A stretch of 64,000 nt of DNA from Abelmoschus esculentus (Eukaryota > Streptophyta > Magnoliopsida > Malvales > Malvaceae). The notes below the pieces were generated by a model. The model was not told the DNA's origin. It saw nothing but the letters and a program-made list of their open reading frames with translations, and did no database searches. Every line of letters starts with the position of its first letter. Position 1 is the stretch's first letter. Positions 47,701-58,425 of this stretch are shown here, one piece after another. The stretch is taken from positions 9,467,001 through 9,531,000 of the forward strand of contig JAUCBN010000012.1 of the NCBI GenBank assembly GCA_035048815.1, given 5' to 3'. The position numbers and the translations under genes are program-made.

Positions 47701-47820
47701 CCTTACCTTTGGATGGTTCCTTTAGCTCATGGTGAGAAGTTGTAAGGAATTGTGTACATACCTTTTTCCTTATGGTTTTTGTAAACCATTGTGTATACTT
47801 TGTAAGGAATTGTGTATAAT
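47701..47820. repeat. Inverted terminal monomer of the 187-bp family
   Basis: CCTTTAGCTCATGGTG... here is the reverse complement of the monomer core. One partial unit closes the direct array in opposite orientation. Confidence 0.8.
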
Positions 47821-49020
47821 ATTTATTCGTATATTTTTTATTCGAATATTTTTATTTGAATATTTATTATACAAATATTTTTATTCGAATATTTTTATTC
47901 GAGTATTTTTATTCAAATATTTTTATTTGAATAGTTATTATATGAATATTTTTATTCGTATATTTTTTATTCAAATATTTTTATTTAAGTACTTTTATTC
48001 GTATACTTTTTATTCGAATATTTTTATTCGAATATTTATTATATGAATATTTTTATTCGAATATTTATTATAAGAATATTTTTATTCAAATATATTTTAT
48101 TCGAATATTTTTATTCAAAAATTTTTATTCAAATATTTATTATACGAATATTTTTATTTGTATATTTTTTATTCGAATATTTTTATTCCAATATTTATTA
48201 TATGAATATTTTTATTCGAATATTTATTATACGGATATTTTTATTCGAATATTTTTTATTCAAATATTTTTATTCAAAAATTTTTATTCGAATATTTATT
48301 ATACTAATATTTTTATTTGTATATTTTGTATTCGATTATTTTATTCCAATATTTATTATATGAATATTTTTATTCGAATATTTATTATACGGATATTTTT
48401 ATTTGTATATTTTTTATTCGAATATTTTATTCCAATATTTATTATATGAATATTTTTATTCAAATATTTATTATACGAATATTTTTATTCGAATATTTTT
48501 ATTCAAATATTTTTTATTCGAATATTTTTATCCGAATATTTATTATACGAATATTTTTATTCTAATATTTATTATAAGAATACTTTTATTTGAATATTTA
48601 TTAGACGAATATTTTTATTCGTATATTTTTTATTCGAGTATTTTTATTCAAATATTTATATATGAATATTTTTATTCGAATATCTTTTTATACGAATATT
48701 TTTATTCGTATATATTTTATTCGGATCTTTTTATTTGAATATTTTATTCGAATATTTATTATTCGAATATTTTTATTTGAATATTTATTATATGAATATT
48801 TTTATTCGAATATTTATTATATGAATATTTTTATTCGTATATATATTTATTCAAATATTTATTGTATGAATATTTTTATTCAAATATTTATTACACAAAT
48901 ATTTTTATTCAAATATTTATTATACGAATATTTTTATTCGAATATTTATTTTATGAATATTTTTATTCAAATATTTATTATATAAATATTTTTATTCGTA
49001 TATTTTTTATTCGAATATAT
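47815..49020. repeat. AT-rich 29-bp minisatellite
   Basis: About 1.2 kb of a 29-base dimer made of GAATATTTTTATTC and GAATATTTATTATAC half-units, with variants. The many TATTCGAATA palindromes could form cruciforms. The repeat stays open in some frames (FIRIFIIRIF-type strings), but this is an artefact of the short unit. Confidence 0.9.
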
Positions 49021-49140
49021 AAAAATAAATTAAGTAACCATTATTTATATAAAAAAAAGTTTACATTAGAACCCGCTGTTAACCGGTTCCCCATTACCCT
49101 TAAGGAAGGACTTCTTTTAGGCTCCATTTGAGGAGGTTTT

Positions 49141-49510
49141 TTTAGAACCTCCCTCGAAAACAATAGAACAGATTTGAGACCAGAACTGAGAGTGTCCTGT
49201 GTTCTTGATTGTCTTGATGTGTAATTATTTGCTGGCAATTCATGTTTTTTCACTCAAAAACAAAACAAGATGGGTTTCTGAAATGAAAGTGAATTCTGTG
49301 TTCCAATATAAAAAGAATAGATTCTAGGCTTCAAGAAATAAGCTTGGGCTGTTCCAAGTCTGGGCCAGAAATGCTAGTTAGACTCATGGATTAGGGCCAA
49401 GATTTTTCGTTTTCTTTTTAAAAAGCATATAGCCGATATTCATATCCGATACATATTTATTTATTTTTGGATATAATACAATATCAAGATTCTCTTTTAC
49501 TGTAGGATTT
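49141..49510. other. Spacer right of the satellite element
   Basis: No gene. Nothing notable apart from normal base composition at 49141-49400. Confidence 0.35.
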
Positions 49511-50041
49511 AGCAGTGAGTATTCGATCGAGTCGAGTTAAAAAATTTCGAGTTATTCGAGCTGATGAGTCATATTTTACAACTCAAACTTTATTTGAATT
49601 TTTTTCGGTTCGAGTTGAGTTTAAAAAATTGAAGTCGATTCGAATTGATTCGAGTTTTCGAGTTCCTATAAATATTTAGTTCTAATTATTTATCATATTA
49701 TAGTATGATTTGATTCCAATTTAAACGACTTTCTCTAATCATATAAGATATGCATATATATATTTTTATATGTAGCAATATTTCTTTATATTTTTATATA
49801 TCTATGTATATATATATCATAAAAATTGATAGATTCGTCTCAAACTTAAAAATTAAACCTTTAATTATTAAAAATTTTGAGTTATTCAAATTTTTATTTT
49901 ATAACTCAAACTTTATTTGAAATTTTTTCGAGTCGAGTCTATAAAATTTCGAACCGAGTCAAAACGAGTTGAGTATTTTCGCCTTGAGTCGAATCAAGTT
50001 ATTCGATTTTTTTGAGTCGAGTTGAGTTTTACTCACCCTAA
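49511..50041. mobile_element. hAT-like MITE with (T)TAGGGTGAGTA-type ends
   Basis: Left end AGCAGTGAGTATTCG and right end ACTCACCCTAA, flanked by TAGGATTT (49503-49510) and TAGGATTC (50042-50049), an 8-base duplication with one mismatch. The interior is repeated GAGTCGAGTT/TTCGAGTTATTCGAG text. Broken relatives lie near 11225, 26300-27000 and 57395-57600. Confidence 0.75.
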
Positions 50042-50279
50042 TAGGATTCACTTAATCACTTCGAAATTTCGCAATATGATTCAAATTATATAACCAGAAA
50101 TGAATTGGAAGCTTTTTATTTCATGAAAAAATGAAGCATCCATAAAATGATAACATTGTAAATATTTAATAGAAAATTAAGAATTCTTCATTATGTAACA
50201 TTCTATTTTTATATTAAAAAAACAAAAAATAAAACTAATGTAATTTATAATAATATATATGTATGCATAATATATTTTT

Positions 50280-51290
50280 AAAATCACCTGGTTTTTGAGG
50301 TCAGTAACCATCGAAAGGCTATGCAACTTGTTTCATCATTTCCCTCCACGTTGCAACAACAAAACCCGAAAATTCTCTTATATATACAATGTCAAGCCTC
50401 TTTCAATAAAAAGAAAAGAATAGAGAATAAAACAGAGAAGAGAGCCAAAAAAAAAATAAATTTTAAAAAGAACAAAAAGGTGAGAAGAAAAAAGAAAGAC
50501 GACAACTTTCTTTCATCTTTTACCTCAATTGAACCATTATTATTAGAGAGCTTCAAGCAAAGAATTTTACAAGACTTCGGGAGAAACGACAAGCTAGAAA
50601 GCTTTACAGCCAAGCGTTTGAGACTTCCTTCCTCTTCACTTTACTTTACCTCTTTTTTTTTTTGTTTAAAATGTATTTCAAAGACGGAAAGTTGAATAAT
50701 TTTCTAAAACTAGCCATGAACGAATCTAGTATAACTTAGGCTTGTTATGGATGATTTTATTTTTTTGAATGAATGATTTACTGCTTTTAGTTTTACAATG
50801 TGTTTTGTTCATGAAAGCTAACACATTTTTTACTTAAATCTTGATTTGTAAGAGCTCTCGGGAGATTGTCGTAGCTAAGGGGTTCGGATAGCTTAGATCT
50901 AGGATAGATAAAGCTAGATCAACATAAACAATGAGGTTACTGTGAGAGCATAATCCACAGTAAACATTCAGGATAAAAATAGAAGAAATTTTCAAAGCAA
51001 GCCTAGCCAGTCTTAAGCTTGAATACTCCTCTATGTTGTGTTTGTGCAGCTTTATCTATTTTTTTATTTTTAATTTTATTTTGCTACAATATTTTGGTGA
51101 CAATTGCAGAATTGTTTTAGCATATGTTTATACATAAGATTTTCTTATCTTTTGTGCATGTTAACTATTTTTGAAATTTTCTACCCAATCATCGTGGGAA
51201 CGATCTCGCTCACATACTTTATTACTTGTTCAATGTGTATACTTGCACGAAAATTAATCATATTATAAGCACACCATGACACTCAACACC
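50280..51290. other. Possible LTR-element debris
   Basis: A TTATATATACAAT TATA-like motif at about 50378, a purine-rich leader, and a distal CGTGGGAACGATCTCG... stretch near 51195 resemble an LTR promoter and flank of a plant retroelement. No repeat partner in the window and no pol sequence. The 124-codon frame at 50321 is lysine-rich chance translation in my view. Confidence 0.25.
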
Positions 51291-51342
51291 CACCAATCAA
51301 GAAAAATTTTAAAATACATATTTTGGTCCTCTTTATAACAAA

Positions 51343-51834
51343 GGCTTAAGGGTTTAAGAAGCCCTTAAACTTTTGATAAAAAATAAATTAAGCCTTTAAA
51401 TTTATTTTACACTCAATTAAACTCTTGAATCAAACAAATTAATCAATTAAAAAAAATTAAGTCCTTGAATTTATTCTATCATGTAGCATTTAAAAAAATA
51501 AGAATATTTTTTTATAATTTTTATATGTTATTTTAAAATATTTTAAATATATAATAAATATTTTAAATAAAATAAAATTTTAAAAAATATCAAGTAAAAA
51601 CATTATGGCATATTGTACTGTAATAGTGGATAAAAATTGTTTAAATTTAATGATCAAAATTGGTCAAATGACTTAATTGATTTAATTTCTTAGTTCAAGT
51701 GCATAATTGATTCAATTTCTTGGTTGAAGGGCTTAATTGAGCGAAAAAAATTAAAGGGCTTAATTGAGCGAAAAAAATTAAAAGGCTTAATTAATTTTTT
51801 TAAAAAGTTCAAGGGCTTCTTTAACCCTTAAACC
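51343..51834. mobile_element. Mutator-like MITE with long inverted ends
   Basis: 492 bases. Ends GGCTTAAGGGTTTAAGAAGC and, inverted, GGTTTAAGGGTTAAAGAAGC pair over about 90 bases. Flanks TATAACAAA (51334-51342) and TATAATAAA (51835-51843) form a 9-base duplication with one mismatch, as in Mutator-like elements. An internal GGGCTTAATTGAGCG unit is repeated. No coding capacity. Confidence 0.75.
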
Positions 51835-51843
51835 TATAATAAA

Positions 51844-52432
51844 TTACTAGTTTCGCCCTTGATGTCACGTGTGTTTTTATAATTCTAATAGACGTGACAT
51901 GCAAACTAAGAGAAAAAATAATGTAATAGCTTGTTATATGATTTTTTTCTCTTATTTAATTTACGTTATATTTTAACGATAAAATATAAAATAAAAACAA
52001 AATGTAACATTATATACTATTTTATAAAAATAATAAAAAAATAAAAATAAATAAAATATTAAATTTATAGTTATCTCTTTGTTAATTTATTCATTTATTT
52101 TTCAAGTTATATATACTTGTAGACTTCCAATTGAAGACAATTCTTAAGTAAACCAAGACTTGGAAGTTGGAGCAAGCAAGAATTAAAAGAATAAAGTTCA
52201 CGGCACTGCTGATTTGGAAATGAACTCTAGAATTTGGACTTGGAAATGGGGAAAATAAAATTAGCTATATGGGAAATGTGTACAGGTTAAAAAAGTAATT
52301 AACAATTGATTATCAATTTTTAGTTATAATTATCAAATTTATCACCTAGGGACTAGGGGTATTCTAGAATAAAGAACTATCGGTTAAATTAATTAAATAT
52401 GTTGAGTAAATGTCCTATTCAGGAGAAATTAT
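51844..52432. other. AT-rich intergenic DNA
   Basis: No gene or defined element seen. Confidence 0.35.
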
Positions 52433-52934
52433 TAGGGGTGCATAAAAAAATTTGATCCTATATGTTGATTCGATTCAAAATTTTGAATTCAATTCGTTCT
52501 TTATTTTTTGGATAATTTGGATTTGATATCCGAAAATTTTAAATCAAATATGAATAATGATTTTACTTTTGGATCGGATATCTGATTATCAATATCTGAA
52601 AATTCAAATATTTAAAATATTTGAATTTTGTTATATTTTACTTGTTATATATAAAAATTTGAAATTATCATGGATAAAAATATTGTTATATTCAATAATT
52701 TATTGATTGTTATATTTGAAAACCCAAATTTTTTATATGTAAGACCGTCAAATTTTAAAAAAATACTAAAATTAAGTAATAAATTTGGATATTTAAAATT
52801 TTGATCTGAAATTTTGGGTATCCAAAAAATCGGATATCCGATTTTTTCGGATCGAATATAGATCGTTAAATTATCAATCCAAAAATTTCAGATATCCGAA
52901 ATTTTGGTCGGATAATCCTAAATGCACACCCCTA
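52433..52934. mobile_element. hAT-like MITE with TAGGGGTG ends
   Basis: 502 bases, TAGGGGTGCAT ... TGCACACCCCTA, flanked by GAAATTAT (52425-52432) and AAAATTAT (52935-52942), one mismatch. The interior repeats GGATATCCGAAATTT-type text in both orientations. Confidence 0.8.
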
Positions 52935-53559
52935 AAAATTATATCATGAGTTATTCTCATTTTTTTTATCAATAGAATCTTGATTAATATTTACTACAAA
53001 TTAAGTTTAAAAACAATTTTTATCAAATAAAAATTTACTTAATAAAAAAATAATATAGATAAAGTAATTAAATAAATATTTTCGATTGGTTAGCGTCTCC
53101 TTAATCAATTTAATTTATATTAAACATGTAAATACATAATTAAAATATTAAAATATAAAATTATAAACTCTAAATTAAAATATAATAGTTTGAATTTTAT
53201 GGTATATCAAATAATTTTTTATAAGTCACCTAAATAAGTTCAATATTATCTAATATTATGTATGTAATGTATTGTTTATCATTTTAATTATTTTTAAAAT
53301 CATAAAAACCAAAAAGCATTGTTAATAATTTTTATATATAATTTTAGCTTGTTTTTAATAAAATATACAAATTATAATTGAACTTTGATAAAGTATTTAA
53401 TCCGGTAATTAGACTTTTAATAACTTTAATAATATTATTAAATTTTTAATTTTACTCTAAATCCGTCAATGATTTGTTAACAACTATTAAAATAATATAT
53501 GTCGGTTAAAATATTGTTAGAGATTATTTTTTGTTTTCTTAATTTTATTTTTTTAATCG

Positions 53560-53720
53560 GTTAATAGTAATTACAGTAGTATATATTCTAGAATATAATC
53601 TCTATCATTTGATATTGATCGCTCAATCACTCTGATAATATCATCGGTGTTCAAACCCGTAACCTATAAAAACATTAACCGTTCCTTTAACCACTTAGAT
53701 TAAAGGGCTCGTACATCTTC
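53560..53720 (-). repeat. SINE-like copy B
   Basis: On the minus strand, a tRNA-like A box (CTAAGTGGTTAAAGG) is followed about 40 bases on by a B box (GGGTTTGAACACC), then the GTGATTGAGCGATCA core and an AT-rich tail with AAAAAAATAAAA. A tRNA-derived SINE is the best reading; the 5' end and target duplication are not fixed. Confidence 0.6.
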
Positions 53721-54360
53721 TTAATTCTTCAAAACTTTATCTTAACTAATTTAAATCGATTTATATTATTTTTATTTTAATAGAATAAACGTTGGTGTTT
53801 GATTAATAAAACTGATTAATATAAACATTCTTCTATTAAAGTTTTTACTATCCTCTCTAGACAAAAATAAAAACAAATTTTATCAAAGAAAATAATAAAT
53901 ATTTTTTAAAATTTATTTAAACGTAACTAAATTACTAATCACCGAACAAAACCCATTATTATTATTTATTACCGTTTGGCTCAGCAACTAGGTCATGCTG
54001 ACATGTCTTAGTCCTAAAACTATCATATCGATTTATAAAGCAAGGGTAGAAATGTCATTCTAGAAGGTCAAATCTAAAAGTCAAAATTTCCATCTCTAAT
54101 ACTTATCAAATCATCCTATAATTCAAAATCAATATAAAATTTCGAGTCAGTAAATTGAGATAAGATCTAGTTATGTAATATAATTTTTTATTTAGATTAA
54201 TTTTAGATTGTTCGATAAGTATAAATTAATAATTGATATTAAAATTGAAAATAATAAATATTTAAGAGAAAAATAAAATAAATAATCTCAACGATAAATT
54301 TACACCAGAAAATTAAAAATTATAATTTTTTTAATTTTTTACGTCATGTAAACGGTTACT
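53721..54360. other. 5' flank of the zinc-finger gene
   Basis: AT-rich; includes the distal promoter of the zinc-finger gene. No other gene seen. Confidence 0.35.
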
Positions 54361-54363
54361 ACC

Positions 54364-54374
54364 TATATATATAT
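54364..54374 (+). promoter_or_regulatory. TATA box of the zinc-finger gene
   Basis: TATATATATATCC lies about 85-95 bases upstream of the ATG at 54458, a normal TATA position for a short leader. Stress-induced ZAT genes commonly have TATA promoters. Confidence 0.55.
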
Positions 54375-54457
54375 CCTATTACTTATTTTTATTTGAAAAG
54401 AAATCAAATACCCCAAAACAAGCATTTCCATACCATCCTCAGCCTGCCATAAACTAT

Positions 54458-54964
54458 ATGAAGAGAAGTTTTCCTAGTGAAATTGAGAGCAATTTGTCTT
54501 TGGCAAATTGTTTGATCCTCCTTTCACAAGGAAGAAACAAGTATGATCAACATGCCATGAACAACCCTACTAGGGTTTTCGAGTGCAAAACATGTAATCG
54601 GCAATTCGCTTCGTTCCAAGCTCTAGGAGGTCACCGAGCAAGTCATAAGAAACCCAAGTTGATCGATGCCGATACCGGATCAACGGAGAATCAACAACCG
54701 ACGAAGCCTAAGACACACAAGTGCTCGATCTGCGGGGTCGAGTTCGCGATCGGGCAAGCCTTGGGAGGACACATGAGGAGGCATAGGACTGATTTGAGTG
54801 AAAACCAACACCAAGATGAACCTACGTTGATGACACCAGTTGTGAAGAAATCTACTAGCAGAAGTGTTTTGTGTTTGGATTTGAACTTGACTCCATTGGA
54901 GAATGATTTGGAATGGTTGAAGCTGGGGAAGACAGCTCCTGCAGTAATAGATTGTTTCTTCTGA
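54458..54964 (+). CDS. C2H2 zinc-finger repressor, ZAT11/ZAT12-like (C1-2i)
   Basis: Intronless, 168 residues. A leucine-rich L-box (SLANCLILLSQ, residues 14-24) is followed by two plant C2H2 fingers with the QALGGH signature: residues 43-63 (FECKTCNRQFASFQALGGH) and 89-109 (HKCSICGVEFAIGQALGGH). An EAR repression motif (LDLNLTP, about 140-146) lies near the C-terminus. This layout is that of ZAT11/ZAT12-type nuclear repressors induced by cold, wounding and oxidative stress; the exact orthologue is not certain. The length is usual. The first in-frame ATG is the start, and the conserved opening follows it. No defect seen. Confidence 0.92.
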   Translation: MKRSFPSEIESNLSLANCLILLSQGRNKYDQHAMNNPTRVFECKTCNRQFASFQALGGHRASHKKPKLIDADTGSTENQQPTKPKTHKCSICGVEFAIGQALGGHMRRHRTDLSENQHQDEPTLMTPVVKKSTSRSVLCLDLNLTPLENDLEWLKLGKTAPAVIDCFF

Positions 54965-55750
54965 ATTTTTTTTCCAGGAAGGGTTCTTGTATATATTTTG
55001 TTCATTAATTTACAGATTCAGATATATAATAAAATTATTTTTCCCCATTAGAGAATGGCTTGAAGTTTACGATATTCGTATCAGTCTCGACTCGAGTTCT
55101 TTGAGGACGATGTCACTCTCCCATCACCATGACTTTGTTTATCTTCGACAAGGTTGTGAACCAGACATGTATTCTTATTGCAAGCTATCCATTTATGTCT
55201 GGAATTCTAGAAGTTCAGTTTTGAATGTTTTGAGCCAAATGAAACCAATGACGTAATAACTCAATAGTTTATTAAAATTGGGTTCAAGTTTCGATCGATA
55301 GATTCACACTCGGTTTACTCTACGTTGATATAAGCTCAAATATATTTAAGTATAATTATTTCTTATTTTAAAAGTTCGTATAAACTCGACTATCAATTAA
55401 TAAAGTTAGCTGATAGATTAAGTAAACTTAATGACGAGTCGAGAAATTATAGTCGAATGGATGATATGGTGAAGTTTCCTTAGGAAGAAACTTCTACTTA
55501 GAGACGAATCTATATGTAGTGTAGGTGGGGTTGTTGTCTCTCCCAAAAATTTTAGGATAATGATATTTTAGGTCTTTTTTAGTTTTAATATTATTTAAAT
55601 AAATCTGTCTTTCTCAATTTTTAAAGTTACAGGCTGAATAACTTTTAGTCCTCTTAATATTTGATCTTAATTTCGTTCTTGCTCGTACCTACGAAAAAGT
55701 TACATCAGAGGAACTAGATTTTCCTACAACTTTTATGGAAATGTTGTTAT
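54965..55750. other. 3' flank of zinc-finger gene
   Basis: AATAAAA-type polyadenylation signal near 55027-55034. The rest is non-coding spacer. Confidence 0.4.
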
Positions 55751-56502
55751 TAGGGCTGTAAACGAACCGAACAAATACGAACGAGTGTGTGTTCATTTTT
55801 GCTAGTCTAACTTTAACTGAACAAATGAACCGACACAAACATAAATGAATATAAATTTTTTTGTGTGTGTTTGTTCGTTAAGGATTGTAGCTTGTTCGTG
55901 TTCATTTATGTTCTTTCGTTTAAATGATAAAAGAACGTAAACGGACAAACATAAATAACATATATAATATGTTAAATATTTAATAATTTAGATTAATTCG
56001 ATTAATTCAGTTAATTAATTGATTTTAAACCAAATTAATTGATAATTAGAATTAAATAAACTCTTAATTATTAGACGAAACCTAAAATTTAACTGATTAA
56101 TCAATTTTATTTTGGTTCAATCGGTTAGTTCGGTTTAACAGAACAATGAACACCCTTAGTCTATAACAAGAAAGTTTTTAAGTCATAAAATAAGACTTCT
56201 CAAACGAGTAACTGAATTTTTTTTACTCGATTTGATTTGATCTAATGCTCACCCTTAGACATATATGAATAAATTTAAACGAATAAATTACCGAACGTTC
56301 ACAACCATAAATGAATGTATTACCGAACGTTCACGAACATAAATGAACGAACCAACCCTTTATTTGTGTTTATTCATTTGATTAAACGAATAAAAATCTT
56401 ATTCATGCTCGTTCGTTTAATAAATAAACAATATAAACGAATTTTTTGCCAAACGATTTATAAACAGTTCGCTGAACTTTCAGTTCGTTTACGGCACCGG
56501 CA
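55751..56502. mobile_element. hAT-like MITE with TAGGGCTGTAAACGAAC ends
   Basis: Left end TAGGGCTGTAAACGAACCG; the right end reads, inverted, CCGGTGCCGTAAACGAACTG. The interior repeats TTCGTT/AACGAA text and includes a nested block (about 55960-56240) of GGTTAATTCGG-type text like that at 11584-12139. Target duplication unclear. Confidence 0.6.
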
Positions 56503-57639
56503 GTCATAGTCATCTACAACCTTCTTCCTTGTTTTTCCCTGTATTTGAAAGTATAGGGAATTGAATTTTGATTACCTACACTACAAAGTCTCCCCACTCG
56601 ACCAACAAATTGTACGGTCGATGCCATATTTGATTTTCATTCTCAGGATCAAGAGTCGGAAGATGACCTTTTGGGGTTGCAGAAACTAGAAAGGTCATCA
56701 AAAGGACACTGAATTTTGACTATCAGGAGCTTCAAAAAGTTTCGAAAATTCAAAAATATTAAAATAAAAAAGTCACAAAAATTGAAAAAAATACATATTT
56801 AGTACTTATCTCTTATTTTTGTATAAATTAAATATATCAATTCACGAAAATATATCAAATATGGTTAATTGCCCGGGTGGATCAGTTCCTTTTTAAAAAT
56901 ATATATGAGTATAACATCACGCATACTTATATATCTATAATTGAATTATGTGAGTATTCGAACTATATCTGATATATCTTTAGTATAATGACGTATCGAA
57001 TATATGATATTTTATAGGATTCTACATACAATCCCATAAAATATCATCATTTATATCGTTTTCAACTTTGCAAGCAACATCTTGTTGAGTGCATTAAGCT
57101 TTGCTTAATGTAATCAAACACAAGAGAATAGTAAAAGAAAATCACAAGGACAAAAATTGTGATTATGACCATGAAAATGATTTAAGTTTCTACCATATTT
57201 ATTTATTTATTTTAAAAAAGTCTATGGCTATTGACTATTTCAATTTTGTATGTTATCTTATGGGAAACGTAAGCTTGGTTGTGAAGAGAAAATTACTCCA
57301 ATAAACGAAAATCTTGCCCTTCCAATTACAATATGATGTTGACTATAATTACAATCAAAGAATTCATGTCAAACTCACTTGGGAGGCAATCAACAATGAA
57401 AAGTTTCGATCGAATCGAGTTAAAAAAATTTTGAGTTAGTCAAATTCATAAATCTTGTTTTATCACTTAAATTTTATTTGATTTTTTTTTTTAATTTGAG
57501 TCGAGTTTATAAAATTTAAGTCAAATCCATTAAAGTTTTTGTAGAAATTTAATTATTTATAACATGGTAATACAAATTGATTCTAATTTAAATAACTTTA
57601 CGTATATATATTCATATTTTTCATATGTGATATTAATGG
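56503..57639. other. Intergenic DNA
   Basis: No gene seen. 57395-57600 is a broken copy of the GAGTCGAGTT-type repeat (compare 49511-50041). Confidence 0.4.
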
Positions 57640-57884
57640 AGCAAAAATCATCTGTCTTTTTATGATACATCATTTCATGCCTCCTTCAAATTTTTTCTAA
57701 AAAATCAATTTTTATCCCTAACCTTTATTTTCTATATCCTAAACTCTAAACCCTAAAAAATACACTATACCCTTAATTTCTTAAACCCTAACCACAACCC
57801 CTAACCTTAAACACTAAACACTAAACCCTTTAATTTAAAATAGAGACATAGAAAGAGGTATAAAAATAGGTGATTTCCGCCCGT
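57640..57884. mobile_element. Telomere-like MITE, copy 4
   Basis: Ends AGCAAAAATCATCTG and GATTTCCGCCC, flanked by ATTAATGG (57632-57639) and GATAATGG (57885-57892), two mismatches. The interior has CTAAACCCTAAA-type units at about 57740-57830. Confidence 0.75.
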
Positions 57885-57925
57885 GATAATGGATCAATTT
57901 TATGTTTCAGTCATACATATGAGTT

Positions 57926-58177
57926 ATATTTTGATACACTAGTTGTGTAAAAAAATTTACGCAATTCTTTATATTTAAACTATAAAATCTAAAACCTAAA
58001 TTCTTAACCTTAACGACAAAAAATCTAAACCCTAAACTCTAAATTCTAGTCATAAATCTTAAATTCTACACCATAAAACCTAAAACCTTATACTTTAAAT
58101 CCAAATATAAAATCCTAAACACAAAAAGTGAAAGGCTTGCATAAACTAAAGTTTACACAAGTTGTGTATCAAAATAT
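57926..58177. mobile_element. Second telomere-like MITE (different ends)
   Basis: Inverted ends ATATTTTGATACAC..GTTGTGTAAA and TTTACACAAGTTGTGTATC then AAAATAT. The interior is again degenerate CCCTAAA-like text (57980-58120). The ends are unrelated to the family at 57640, only about 40 bases away. Target duplication not resolved. Confidence 0.7.
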
Positions 58178-58269
58178 TTTATAGAGAGTGTATTTCATCT
58201 TATCCATTCATTTCATTCATCCAATGGTCATGAATTGGTGTAAAATATTTTTATCATCTTTTTCTATTT

Positions 58270-58425
58270 AACTATAGTGATTACAGTAATATCTGTTCTA
58301 GAATATACTTCTCAATCATTGAACATTGATCGCTCAATCACTATACTGTTATTACTGATAATCGAACCCGTAACCTCCAAGAACAATAACTGTTTCTTTA
58401 ACTGATAAAGCTAGATGGTTCGAAT
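58270..58425 (-). repeat. SINE-like copy A
   Basis: The best tRNA-like head of the three copies. On the minus strand an A-box-like CTAGCTTTATCAGTTAAAG precedes a B box GGGTTCGAT (58361-58369), then the GTGATTGAGCGATC core. A terminal TAATCACTATAG block follows. Confidence 0.65.

Larger units (their letters stand above)
46431..49140. mobile_element. Composite satellite-filled element (putative)
   Basis: The segment from 46431 (AAGCCTCTAAG...GCCTAAAATAAGCC) and the reverse complement of its right edge near 49103-49140 (CCTCCTCAAATGGAGCCTAAAAGAAG) look like diverged inverted ends. Between them lie only the 187-bp array, one inverted monomer and the AT-rich array. No target duplication was found and no coding sequence is present, so the single-element reading is a hypothesis. 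Confidence 0.4.

Noticed and set aside
47729..49131. Plus-strand open frames of FIRIFIIRIF type
   Set aside because: Pure translation of the 29-base AT-rich repeat.
50321..50695. 124-codon lysine-rich frame
   Set aside because: Low-complexity, purine-rich leader-like sequence without domains or splice context.
54691..55005. 104-codon minus-strand frame at the zinc-finger gene
   Set aside because: Antisense shadow of the two C2H2 fingers and EAR motif.
58270..58425. Functional tRNA gene
   Set aside because: Only A- and B-box-like motifs are present; no full cloverleaf or acceptor stem could be drawn, and copies have tails.
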